Assembly: GCA_951804985.1 (NCBI GenBank)
Contig: OX638135.1
Span: forward strand, 36,456,032-36,520,031
DNA length: 64,000 nt
Source of the DNA: Dryomyza anilis
Lineage: Eukaryota > Arthropoda > Insecta > Diptera > Dryomyzidae
Direction of reading: 5' to 3'
Each line of letters opens with the position of its first letter. The first letter of the stretch is position 1. Position numbers and translations under genes: made by a program. Positions 54,113 to 63,943 of this stretch are shown in pieces. The notes under the pieces are model-generated. The model did not search any database. It was not told where the DNA came from and saw nothing but the letters and a program-made list of their open reading frames with translations.

Positions 54113-54960
54113 TATTATAAATCGTAACTGTAGCGAAATTTTTAGAAAACACTAAAAGCAGTGTGTTTTTAGGCTGTCAAACACGATACAACAGAACATT
54201 CGTATTTTTCTTCAGTCGATAGTTATGTGTTGTATTGAGCACATCTGCTGCATTTTTGTTTTAGATAAAGTAATTAAGTTTTATAAATAATAAACAATTA
54301 ATACCTAAAGTTTTAATAAACATATCGATGAAAATGCAAAACAGCTCAACTAAATTAATCGAGTTTTCTAAATGATGATGTGTAAGGTACACAATGTACA
54401 TCACTATATTTTATTCTGTTTTTAATTGTCAAAAGTGTTATGTCAAATCTATGTCAAAATGATAAATGTCAAACTTAGTATAAATAGAAAGTTTTTATAA
54501 TAATAAAATCAATCATCACTGAACAGCCAACTATTCTTCTTTTGATTAAGCCAAATCATCGGCTAAATACATTATGCTTACCTTGGCGCTTTTTAGTGCC
54601 GGCATCCCAATCTTTAGGCCAGTGGTGTTTATAAGCGCCGGCAATTAAATTAGGCAGAACCTAAACACATAAATTATTTATTTAATGTCCACCCCAAAGA
54701 TCTATCGTTCCATGGCGATCTTCCAAATTTGGCAAAAAATTTATGACCACTGAGGCACCAAAGGAGAAGAAAGTGCCAAGCGCACCAACAAGCGACGTCC
54801 TGCTGCACCTATATCAAAGCACCAGCCGCAGCCGATCACAACAAAGCCGAAAAGAAACACAGCAACAGAATAATTAAATAGGCATAAAATAAAAACACAA
54901 GAAACTAAATTAATAAAAAACACATTTATTTTTACATTGTAAAGTCCCACTTACAAGAAC
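54113..54960. other. Region with LTR-like signals, unassigned
   Basis: 54478-54510 has TATAAATAG followed by TAATAATAAAATC, like an LTR promoter and polyadenylation region. 54590-54650 has the inverted words GGCGCTTTTTAGTGCCGGC and AAGCGCCGGC. From 54744 a 44-codon frame (MTTEAPKEKKVPSAPTS...) is open but unrecognised. No partner LTR was found in the window. Part of it may be the U3 of the Osvaldo-like LTR that follows. Confidence 0.35.
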
Positions 54961-54968
54961 TAAATACG

Positions 54969-55290
54969 TAAAACAATAACAACAACCATAGCATGGCAAC
55001 AACAAAAAAAACAACACAAGCATGGATGTCGTAAAACAACAGCTTCGACTTTAGCATAGCAGCAAAACAATAACAACAACCATAGCATGGCAACAACAAC
55101 AAAAACAACACAAGCGTGGGTGCCGTAAAACAACAGCCTCGACTTTAGCATAGCAGCAAAACAATAACAACAACCATAGCATAGCAATAACAACAAAAAC
55201 AACACAAGCGTGGGTGCCGTAAAACAACAGCATCAACCATAGCATAGCATCAAAACAATAACAACAACCATAGCATGTCAACAACAACAA
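54969..55290. repeat. Minisatellite, about 3.4 units of 94-96 bp
   Basis: Units start near 54969, 55063, 55159 and 55253 with AAAACAATAACAACAACCAT and include AACACAAGCGTGGGTGCCGT and TCGACTTTAGCATAGCAGC. They differ at few positions, so the array is fairly young. The long cysteine-rich frames on the opposite strand are by-products of this repeat. Confidence 0.85.
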
Positions 55291-55380
55291 AGATAGCACG
55301 AGGCAGCATTAAAGTAGACAATCAACTTCGTGCAACAATAACCACATAAGTACGGCAGAAGAACAAGAGTGCACAATTTG

Positions 55381-55425
55381 TATAAAAAGCGGCAGTCACC
55401 ACAGACAGTCAGGCAGTCGCTTGCG
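55381..55425 (+). promoter_or_regulatory. LTR promoter of Osvaldo-like element
   Basis: TATAAAAAG at 55381 is followed 27-30 bases later by the repeated CAGTC words (ACAGTCAGGCAGTCGC), a plausible polymerase II initiator, and then a leader rich in short repeats (ACTCGTGTA at 55500 and 55551). AATAAAA at 56232 and 56314 could serve as the polyadenylation signal. Confidence 0.6.
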
Positions 55426-55694
55426 GATCTTCGTGGCGTTCACTTCTGAGTGCCCGCCATTGCTGAACTGAACAGTGACACCACTTTAGCTTTACGCCTA
55501 CTCGTGTAGGTGGATCTTTCCACATAGGGACTTAGCTTTATGCTGAGTGTACTCGTGTACAGGTTTGCCACTGAAAAATAATTTTGCTTACCATATTAAA
55601 AAAAAAGTTACCAAAAAAAAATTACCAATTTTTTATATTACTTTTTATTGTATGAAAAAAAGAAAAACAATTCATTAAAGGTACATACACTCCG

Positions 55695-56003
55695 CTCCAC
55701 TTGAATAAGGTCAGTTTTTAATGTCAAATGTTAGCTCAAATCTCGCCCTATTCATAATGCATAAAAACTTGTTGTTTGCTTAAAAAAACTTAAAATCCGA
55801 AATGCATGAGCATTTTGAGATTACTTTAATAAAAATATTTTGATTTAGGTATTCTTTAAAATGCTATCGTGGACTACTTTAAAGTTATTTTTTCATCATT
55901 AAATTAATTTGGCCTTATTCAAGTGGAGCAAAATTTTACTGTATTTTTCTGAGTTTTTTTAATTAAAGTAATCTCAAAATCCACATGCATTTCGGATTTT
56001 AAT
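55695..56003. repeat. Interleaved inverted repeats within the Osvaldo-like LTR
   Basis: CTCCACTTGAATAAGG (55695-55710) pairs with CCTTATTCAAGTGGAG (55913-55928). TTAAAATCCGAAATGCATG and AATGCTC..GAGATTACTTTAA (55790-55835) pair with their complement at 55958-56003. The order is arm1, arm2, arm1', arm2', so the two hairpins overlap rather than nest. A small MITE (55695-55928) inserted into an older inverted pair, or a rearranged element, would give this. Confidence 0.65.
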
Positions 56004-56333
56004 TTTTGGGATGGGGGCAGACGCGTAATAAAGCAATCTTTCGAACTACATACAACAAATCGTATATGAAATGAAGCCGCTCGCCATCGTTGGAAACCAA
56101 CAGGATACATCACGATTTCACCCATTTACGCAGGATACGTGAATTGGCAGGAGCCGCCAATTGCGCGTCAACAACCATTATACTAAGAATTACCAATACA
56201 GCTACTTAACTACTTTTAAAACAGATACTCAATAAAACATTAATTTTAAACAACAAGAGTTTTAGGTGTCTTTTGTTTCCGACCCTGGAGCCGCTGAGGA
56301 TACCTCAGCTGAGAAATAAAAAACCCTTACAAA

Positions 56334-56351
56334 TGGCGCCCGAGTAGGGAC
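56334..56351 (+). promoter_or_regulatory. Primer binding site, tRNA-Lys type
   Basis: TGGCGCCCGAGTAGGGAC lies two bases after the LTR end CTTACA. It differs at two or three positions from the complement of a Lys tRNA 3' end and starts with the obligatory TGG. It primes minus-strand cDNA synthesis. Confidence 0.82.
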
Positions 56352-56438
56352 TTGGATCCAGTAACGGGGCGTCAACATCAGGCACTGGCACCATACCTGG
56401 AATACCTGAGCAACTCATAAGGGTTACCGTTAGACCGG

Positions 56439-56876
56439 ATGCCACTCGCCATTCCGGAGTTCTTGAAGATAAGAGCAGCCGATTGGTGGACCGTCAAGAA
56501 GGGATCCATCAGTAGTTGGGAACAACTCCGCCAGGAAGCCGAACGCTTTTTCATGCCCGCCAGACACTTCGTTCGATTGGAGGACGAAGTAATGAGACGC
56601 AGGCAGGGTCCTCGAGAGAAGGGAAAATACTATATTCTTGCAGTGTTAAATCATAAAGAACGTTACCCGCGGCTACGATATCAGGACCTAACAGATAGGA
56701 TCTATGATGATCTAAGGGCGGAATATCGACTCTTCATTCAGCGGTCGGCCTTTACTTCTGTAGACGAACTAATGGGTCTGACGGACGAGTATGAATACAT
56801 ACGAGCCGAAGATGCAAGACAGAATAATCCTCATCGTTCCCACAGCTTGTGGCAGGGGGAACGACATTATGAATAA
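56439..56876 (+). pseudogene. Gag (capsid part) of Osvaldo-like element
   Basis: An open frame of 145 codons beginning 88 bases after the primer site. It contains IPEFLKIRAADWWTVKKGSI, SSWEQLRQEAERFFMPARHF, MRRRQGPREKGKYYILAVLN and LTDRIYDDLRAEYRLFIQRS, the retrotransposon-gag capsid pattern (Trp-Trp, Phe-x2-F, Arg-x2-Gln). The N-terminal gag region that should precede it is missing, so a deletion lies between 56360 and 56439. A zinc-knuckle is not seen after 56876; the next frame with protease-like sequence begins near 57000. Confidence 0.75.
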
Positions 56877-56989
56877 TATTCCAGACATGTCTATCAGGAT
56901 CTGGACGCAAGCACAGAAGCACCCCCAAGAACCTCATTTCGGCAGATGATTGCAAAGAAGACGTTGCCATCGACCAACCAGGAACCGCA

Positions 56990-57450
56990 CACAACAGGGC
57001 GCAAGTTAGGCTCACTATGCAGGTAGTCCTTAATATATCCCGGGTGCGAGCGTTTGTCGATACGGAGGCCACCATGTCATATATTGACGATGAAATACGC
57101 CATAGGCTGCGGGAAGCTGGAATCACCAACGGTCTACTTGCCGCACCGCATAACTGGCAGATGGGTCCTTAGTGGCGAGCCAAGACGAGTATTCCGTTAG
57201 CATACAAGTCGGATATTTCAACGAAATTCACAATTTTTCTTACCTACGAACTAGGCCGAAAACGTGGTCATGGGCATGGACCTCTTAAAAAGAATGGGCG
57301 TCTCCATTACCGTGCAAGGACGATCGCTGATAGGTGACCACCCTCCCATACAAGTCGCCGAAAAGAACATGTCACTCATAAGAAAGGACTTCTTGACGCC
57401 AAACCAAGAGAACCGTCCCACAGAGTTTATGGCCAAATGGATCTAAGTTT
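56990..57450 (+). pseudogene. Aspartic protease remnant of Osvaldo-like element
   Basis: ISRVRAFVDTEATMSYIDDE (57034) has the position of the active site, but reads DTEA where DTGA or DSGA is needed. GMDLLKRMGVSITVQGRSL (57268-57320) is the second conserved block. The two are in different frames with stops between. Inactive. Confidence 0.72.
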
Positions 57451-57469
57451 TTAACCGCATACACGGACC

Positions 57470-58140
57470 ATGTAACTTGGCCAAGCACCAGGTAAAACTG
57501 AAACACCGTGACCCTAGCAAGCAGCGGTATTACCCCCGAAACCCTGCCATGCAGAAAATCATCGACACTGAGATACAAGAACTGGTAGACGAAGGACGAA
57601 TCGAACCCTCCACTAGTGCATATAGTGCCCCGATTGTACTCGTGAAAAAGAAGCAAGTCACTTGGTGGTTGTGCGTGGACTACCGGCATTAAAACGCGGC
57701 CACGGTGACGGATGCCTACCCGCTCCCACAAATTCCGGCTATCCTGGATAAGTTAAGAGAAGCTAAATATATCTCAACGTTGGACCTCAAGCTAGGATAT
57801 TGGCAGATACCCCTTACGGAGGAGTCAAAACCGCTTATATCAATGGGCAGTAATGCCCTTCGGCCATCATTCAGCCCCTGCCACCTTCCAGCGGTCATTA
57901 GATACCATCATAGGCGTGTCGATGGAACCCCATGCCTTTCCATATCTCGATGATATCATTGTGCTGGGGAAGACCTTTGATGAACACCTGGCAAACCTAC
58001 AGGTGGTTTTCACGAGATTGACCAAAGCCAATATGCGACTAAATTTCCCATACATACCGATCCGGCAAAGATAGTGGCTATTCAGAAGAACCAATCTGAA
58101 AGAACTCCGAAGGATATTAGAGATAGCATCGTGGTACCGA
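57470..58140 (+). pseudogene. Reverse transcriptase of Osvaldo-like element
   Basis: 57477-57692: HQVKLKHRDPSKQRYYPRNP, EIQELVDEGRIEPSTSAYSA, PIVLVKKKQVTWWLCVDYRH, then a stop. 57705-57840: TDAYPLPQIPAILDKLREAK, YISTLDLKLGYWQIPL (first Asp). A frameshift near 57845 moves the frame to 57853-58074: MPFGHHSAPATFQRSLDTII, PYLDDIIVLGKTFDEHL (catalytic YLDD), VFTRLTKANMRLNF. After 58060 about 100 bases are scrambled. The key Asp residues are kept. Confidence 0.85.
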
Positions 58141-58299
58141 CGGTTCAAATCAGATTTTTCTACCATCGCAGCACCTCTCACTAACTTACTAAAAAAAATA
58201 ACGTTGGAGTGAGGAGCGGCACAACAAAGAGCCCTGAAGGTGTTGAAAGATCGCTTAACCTCAGCGCCGGTGTTACGATGTCCTAATTTTCAATACCGT

Positions 58300-58676
58300 T
58301 CTTTTTGAAAACCGATGCCAGCAACGAAGGGCTGGGGACCGTCCTTTTCCAAATAGAGGGGGGTCAGGAAAGAATTATGGCATACGCTAGTCGATCATTT
58401 ACCGAATTGGAGAGAAAGTACTCCACAACGGAGAAAGAGTGCTTAGCAATCCTCTGGGGAATCCAGAAGACCCGTTCCTATTTAGAGGGATACCACTTTA
58501 CGGTCATTATGGACCACCATTCACTGAAATGGTTGCATACGATACAGAAACCGTCAGGAAGGTTAGCAAAATGGGCGCTAGAACTACAACAGTTCGATTT
58601 TGAAGTAGAGTATCGAAAAGGGACGTCGAATGTTGTAGCCGACACCGTAGCATATTGCCGGATTGTGGAGAGTTAG
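58300..58676 (+). pseudogene. RNase H of Osvaldo-like element
   Basis: An open frame of 123 codons: MKTDASNEGLGTVLFQIEGG (first Asp), MAYASRSFTELERKYSTTEK, ECLAILWGIQKTRSYLEGYH (Glu), VIMDHHSLKWLHTI (Asp), EVEYRKGTSNVVADTVAYCR (last Asp). All four acidic positions are present, so this is the best-kept domain of the element. It removes RNA from the RNA-DNA hybrid during replication. Confidence 0.88.
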
Positions 58677-58789
58677 ACGCATTATTTTCAACGACCACAC
58701 CCCGGAAGGATACGTGGTATGAAAACCTACTGTATAAAATTAATAAACGGCCCGAAGCTCACCCGGATTACCAAATCATCGAGGATCGG

Positions 58790-59860
58790 ATATTCAAACA
58801 CTATCCGCCTCGAAGTGAGCCATAGAGTGGCGCCTGTGTGCTCCAGATGCAGCACGTGAAACGGTTCTAAGGGAGATTCATGCTCGTCAAGAAGCCGGTC
58901 ACCTGGGGATACGCAAGACGCTGAGGGCGCAGGAAGCCTAATTCTGGCCACGCATGAAAGCCAGTGTCCTTAAGTTCATTGGAAAATGTGAGACTTGCAC
59001 CAGATTTAAGCCTGACCAGGGGAAACCGGCAGGACTCATGCACACACTGACGACCGATCAACCCTGGGAAGTGGTTTGCTCGGACTTAATGGGGCCACTC
59101 CCGAGGTCACGAAAGGGAAACACAATGCTACTAGTCTTCGTAGATAAGTTTACCAAGTGGGTGGAGCTGATTCCAGTGAAGAAGGACACAAGTGGAGGCA
59201 CTAAGAGAAAGGATTATCTACAGATACGGATGCTCGAAGATATTTATGTCGGATAATGGAGCGCAGTATATTAGCCTCGCGGTGGAAAATTTCCTGCAGG
59301 AATTTCAAATCAAACACCATCAAACCGCCCCTTATACCCCTCAAGAAAACCCTAAGGGTAAATAGAGTGATAAAATGCTCGGTCAATGCACCGGAGAGAA
59401 TGACAAAAATTGAGATCTGGCTCTGCCAGAAATAGCATTCGCGATAAAGACCTCATGACACCACAAAATTTACTCCTGCCGAAATGGTTTGCGGACGAAA
59501 TTCACCACCGCCGAACCAATTCCGAGGTCAAGGAGAAGTTTCAGTCGAGGGACCAAACGAAAGTAACTTAGAGCAATTATACAAAATTGCGCGGGAAAAC
59601 CTGCATAAAGCCGCAGAAAGGCAGAAACAACGGTACGATCTACGAAGGATGTCCTGGAGGCCCAAACTAAACGACCAAGTTTTTATAAGACAACATCAGT
59701 TATCCTCGGCGGTCAAAAGTTTCGCACAGAAACTCGCCCCGCGATACGAAGGCCCATACACGATTAAAAAATTCGTGTCCCCAGTCATAGCTATCGTGGA
59801 ACCACAAGAGGAAGTTCAACCAACTAGGGGGAGACGACGCTAGATGAGGCTTCATCTAAA
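58790..59860 (+). pseudogene. Integrase of Osvaldo-like element
   Basis: 58850-58950: LREIHARQEAGHLGIRKTLR and 58954-59256: FIGKCETCTRFKPDQGKPAG give the His-His-Cys-Cys zinc domain. Core: WEVVCSDLMGPLPRSRKGNT (first Asp), LVFVDKFTKWVELIPVKK, FMSDNGAQYISLAVENFLQE (second Asp, 59244 on, shifted frame), HHQTAPYTPQENP (the catalytic Glu region). After a damaged stretch at 59350-59480, 59484-59843 holds the C-terminal part: ERQKQRYDLRRMSWRPKLND, VFIRQHQLSSAVKSFAQKLA, PRYEGPYTIKKFVSPVI. Stops at 58940 and 59364. Confidence 0.85.
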
Positions 59861-60046
59861 GGATATGAAATCCTTTCCGGCGACTACTGAGGTGAAGGAC
59901 GATTAAAAAAACAAAAACAAAAAAAAAACTTGAAAAAATACAACAAATGTTTTGAAACATTTGTTATATTTTTTAAAGTGAACTTGAAAAAAAATAATTT
60001 CTAAAAAATAATTATATTAATTTTAAATATATAGATATATAAATAA

Positions 60047-60050
<4 letters not shown>

Positions 60051-60116
<66 letters not shown>
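60051..60116. repeat. (TA)n microsatellite, about 33 units
   Basis: An uninterrupted AT/TA run of about 66 bases. It is likely unstable in length and prone to cruciform formation. Confidence 0.95.
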
Positions 60117-60119
<3 letters not shown>

Positions 60120-60690
60120 ACATATAGATGCGACATCGCATGATGTCGCATCGTAATTATCGCAAACGGCAAAATCGAGTGGCAGCGTACGACACTGCGC
60201 CTACTGTCCGTATTTTGGAGCATCACGAAAGAAGTCAAGCGAAGCAATCGACCTCGGAAGGTCCTGGTATGTACACAACGCCACCCATCTCATTGGACAT
60301 TAGGCAGGCTCCTGCCCAGCCCAGACTCCAGGTCCTTGGATCCCAGGTAGCCCCAGAGGCTCAAACTACAAGGACGTCGACTTCCGGCGGAACAGGGGTA
60401 TAAGGAAACAACGACACACGACCAGTCATTGATCAGTCCAAACTGCAGTTAGCACCGTCGGGCAATGCTAGCCGCCCGTCTGGTAACTCTGATCATCAGT
60501 CTGGAGCCCAGGATCTCTCACATCGTCTCAACAGCCGTCATCGCTTTAAAAAAACTATCGGCAGGACATCATCATTCCAGGGAGAGGAAGCCAACCCAGT
60601 CGAACATGACTCGTCGGTATGATGACACTACCCGTACACCACCTCGGACACCAATGGAGGGATATAAATCAAGACCGGATCTCAACAAAC
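60120..60690 (+). other. GC-richer unassigned segment with Pro/Gln/Ser-rich frame
   Basis: 60128-60403 is open for 91 codons (HRNYRKRQNRVAAYDTAPTV, PPISLDIRQAPAQPRLQVLG), basic at the start and Pro/Gln-rich after. Its composition and position, just after the Osvaldo-like pol, suggest a displaced gag or an extra 3' ORF of that element; no family pattern confirms it. 60120-60150 has the palindrome GCGACATCGCATGATGTCGC. Confidence 0.4.
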
Positions 60691-61985
60691 CGCATTATGT
60701 ATATTTTGTGTATATTCAATACACAATGAAAAATTACACAAGGTTCATTAATGGATTTGATAGTAGGCAAATGAATAACAATAATTTCAGATATCAGAAT
60801 AACAATAACAATTATAAAAACAATTATAATAACAATTATAATAAAAATAGCAACTCCATAAATAATAATCATAACAATAATCACAACATATAGAAGCGTC
60901 GGATTTAATAATAATCCGAAGAGGGGACGCAGTAATGCGAATCAAAATAGTAACAACAATTTCAACAGAGGTAAAAACAATACATATAGGTCATATTTTT
61001 ACACTAACGACCAGTGAAACTTCGAAGGCCGGGTAGCAGAAGACGTTGCCCAGAGAGGCCCCCACGAAAATTAAGAATATTTAAAATATCGGAGAATTTA
61101 AACAATTATATAATATTGAAATGTAAAACTAATAATGAAGAGTTGAAATTTTTAATAGACACAGGAGGAGATGTCTCTGTGTGCAAAATAATAAATTTCT
61201 CAAATATTTATACAGGAGAAGTGTCCAAATTAACTGGAATAACGAGAGAAGCTATAGAATGTTTATGTACAGCAAATTTAAATTTGTCAATTATGACAGA
61301 GAATATTCAACATATTTTTCATATAGTTGATAATGATTTTCCAATCACATCTGATGGAATTTTAGGGCGTGATAATTTAGCAAAGTTTATGTGTCGAATA
61401 GATTATGAGACATTTACAATAGCGTCCAATATAAATAACCAAGAGTTTATTTTACCAATGATTTCAAAACAATTATATACAACAAATATTATTATGCCAG
61501 CAAGGTCAGAATCAATTGTGCCTTTTGATATTAAAACAAATGAAGAGAGTATAGTATTAAGTGAAGAAATATCGGAAGGCGTATATTTAGGAAACAGTTT
61601 AATACCATCAAAAGGAGTAGTACATGTAAAAGTATTAAATACCACTGATACTGATTTAATTTTAAAGAGTTTCGATTGTAAAATACAACCTTTTAAAAAT
61701 TAAGTTACTATAATGTTACTTTAAGTAAAATAAATACAAAAATGAGAATAGGCTACATACTCTATTGCAGAATTTAAACATAGGTAGTAGCGATCCAGTT
61801 GCACAAAAATCATTAATTAATATTTTTAATGAATATCAACATATTTTTCATCTTCCTGAAGAAAAACTAAGCGTAAACAATTTTTACACAGCAAATACAA
61901 ACAACAAATGTAACACCCGTTTATATAAAAAAAAATAGACTACCGCAAACGCAAATGAAAGAGATAAATGAGTCAATCAATTACA
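60690..61985 (+). mobile_element. Second 17.6/297-like gypsy relic (gag end, protease, RT start)
   Basis: 60760-60990: Asn-rich linker (NNNNNYKNNYNNNYNKN) as in 17.6-group Gag, broken by stops. 61014-61703: protease frame. 61765-61985: LLQNLNIGSSDPVAQKSLIN and EYQHIFHLPEEKL, then, across a frame break, PVYIKKNRLPQTQMKEINES, the start of the RT, cut at 61985 by other repeats. No LTR is seen. The same group as the relic at 23-26.6 kb. Confidence 0.75.
61014..61703 (+). pseudogene. Gypsy-type protease-RT linker ORF (intact frame, changed active site)
   Basis: The longest unbroken retroelement frame here after RT 46125-46832: 229 codons. LKFLIDTGGDVSVCKIINFS holds the active site, but as DTGG in place of DTGA. 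LSIMTENIQHIFHIVDNDFP and ITSDGILGRDNLAKFMCRID (ILGRD block) complete the protease. The rest, to SFDCKIQPFKN, is the linker before RT with the IIMPARSES and GVYLGNSLIP stretches usual in the 17.6 group. The true upstream part of the frame before 61050 is probably gag sequence. An unbroken frame in a ruined element may be chance. Confidence 0.75.
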
Positions 61986-61988
61986 CGG

Positions 61989-62245
61989 CATGGGCGGATC
62001 CAGCAGTATGGCTTGGGGGGTCGATTGATTTGTTTGCGCCTTTTTCCAAATTTTTCTAAAATACACCCCAAAAATTTATTTTTTCTAAAATACACCCCAA
62101 TAATTTATTTTGCGAACCATTTTATATTTTCTCATTAAATACAGTGAATAATGAATTATACACAACTTTCTTTAAATCAACTTTTTTCTTTAAACCTTAA
62201 ATCGACCTCTTTCTCATCCAACACCCCTCCCCCCATGGATCCGGG
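61989..62245. mobile_element. Small MITE (257 bp) with GGATCC-containing inverted ends
   Basis: It starts CATGGGCGGATCCAGC with a G run (TTGGGGGGTCGAT), and ends inverted with CCGGATCCATGGGGGGAGG and GGTCGATTTA. Flanks TTACACGG (61981-61988) and TAACACGG (62246-62253) look like an 8-bp target duplication with one change, which fits hAT. The target is the start of repeat R (compare TTACACGG at 37896). Confidence 0.6.
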
Positions 62246-63281
62246 TAACACGGTGCGACACCAAAAATATACAAGAACTCCGACCTATATTTTTGGATTT
62301 GTATCGAAAAGCAATGAATATCCTCATTTACAGAATGTCTATATCAATTCGAGTTTTTTTTTTAATTTGCACTTCTGTGTGCAAATTCGTATTTTCCTAC
62401 CTTGAGTTACTTATGTAATTAAAACTCAGCATCTACGTAAGTTATTATAAAAGTAAACATTTATAAAACTTTTTGAACCAACATATTTAGCTTACCAAAA
62501 CTTTTTAATTTATTAAAATAGGTTTAAAAATACCTGAGTTATAGGTCATTATACGACAAAACAATTCAAATTTGAATACATTTTTCAATTTTGAAAAATC
62601 GTTAAAAAATCATCTTGCAAGATAATCCACACATTTTTACAGTCATTAATAGTACCTTATCAGGACTTTTGGATTTATCAAAATTTAACGAGAAACAATG
62701 AAGTTATGATCGAATAAATCATTATCCTTTATATAATAAAAAGAACCGAGTCATTCCCACACTATATTTACCAAATCAAGTCAAATATGATATTTAAAGC
62801 ACTTGGATTTTGGTTAAATGTTTTTATGCAAGGATCAATTGAAATGTTTTGGTCAATTATTTTTTATTTTTTTTGGAAAACTTTATCCTGAGTTTGTAGG
62901 TTGTTCATATTAAAATATCTATTGATCGAGATAAGCTATAGCCCCCGTCGAGGTGTCATTTTAAAGCTAATAAAATATGCTTTTTAAAATTTTGAGTTAT
63001 ATCTCCTTTGCCTGGACATGTAGTAATTATTCTTGCACTTGGAATTGTATGTCCGTAAAAAGACTCTTTTGAAAATTGTGAAAAAATCCTAAATTTTTCA
63101 TTGATTTATCAGGATAAAGTTGTCCGAAAAATTTAAAAAATTATTGACCAAAACATTTCAATTGATCCTTGCATATAAATATAACCAAAATTCAAGAGCT
63201 TTAAATCTTGACTTGATTTGGTAAACATAGTGTGGGAATGAATCGGTTAAAACATTTTATTATTTAAAGGACAATGATTTA
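62246..63281 (+). repeat. Repeat R, copy B, with long inverted arms
   Basis: 62247-62845 matches copy A. In addition 62715-62895 and 63105-63281 are inverted copies of each other (left CCAAATCAAGTCAAATATGA, GCAAGGATCAATTGAAATGT, GGTCAATTATTTTT; right the complements in reverse order), separated by about 210 bases. So R is, at least here, a fold-back structure with about 175-bp arms. No coding potential. Confidence 0.85.
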
Positions 63282-63940
63282 CAGCCAGATATTGTATCTC
63301 GATGTGACTGAGTGCTCTCACATCGTCTGCAATGTTTTATTTCATAACTTCACAAATTCCGCCGTCAAGCCCTTACGTTGAATTTGCTGGATCTTACGTT
63401 ATACGACTCTCGAAAACATGTCGTGCTACCAACAAACAAACTTCAGACAAAAAACATAAAAATTTATTTAAAACTTACGAATTTTTTAATCTTGCAATAC
63501 TTATTACAGCAACAAAACGAGACTTGATTCGAGAATCGAATATCGATTCGGTAAACAAAAAACATCTGTTCTAAAAAAGTTGTCATAATTGTGTTTGTGT
63601 GTATTTCATCATTTAGCAATTTTTTTTTTAATTTGCTTGTAAATGAATTTTTTGGATGAAAAGAAATGTGTAGTGTATTAAAAAATTATTAAAGATTGTT
63701 CTGCATCCTTTTTAGGTGCAATTAATACCTTGTTTCGTGAACATTTTAGTGAACGGAGCCAAAAAAGCTGCCGTCCAATTTGACACAACATTCGTGCGGT
63801 TTTATGATATACAAATTATTTCTTTGCGTCGACGCAAACCGTGTGACGTCAGACGTTTTGCGCTTTACAAAATTCAAAAAGCCAGTCACTCGGGCGTGCG
63901 TGACTACTTTCGTCAATTATCGAGATACAATATCTGGCTG
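63282..63940. mobile_element. MITE, 659 bp, 22-bp perfect inverted ends, TTA duplication
   Basis: It begins CAGCCAGATATTGTATCTCG and ends with the exact complement CGAGATACAATATCTGGCTG (22 bases pair without mismatch). TTA stands at 63279-63281 and 63941-63943, a 3-bp target duplication as made by PIF/Harbinger elements. Inside, several short frames; none resembles a transposase or Myb-like protein. It sits exactly at the end of the right arm of repeat R. Confidence 0.8.
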
Positions 63941-63943
63941 TTA

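Larger units (their letters stand above)
55300..59910 (+). mobile_element. Ty3/gypsy element, Osvaldo-like, tRNA-Lys-type primer site
   Basis: A 5' LTR (end at 56331; start not fixed, somewhere before 55380) with TATA box, then primer site TGGCGCCCGAGTAGGGAC (56334-56351), partial gag, protease, RT, RNase H and integrase to 59910. A tRNA-Lys primer is known from Osvaldo and Ulysses in flies, and the pol wording agrees with that group. Base composition is much higher in GC than its surroundings. The pol carries several frameshifts and stops. No 3' LTR matching 55380-56331 was found before 64000. Confidence 0.82.

Noticed and set aside
54960..55299. Long Cys/Val-rich open frames on the minus strand
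   Set aside because: They are the reverse reading of the 95-bp minisatellite; frames stay open because the unit length is near a multiple of three.
60023..60247. Frame with Tyr-Ile repeats
   Set aside because: Translation of the (TA)n microsatellite.
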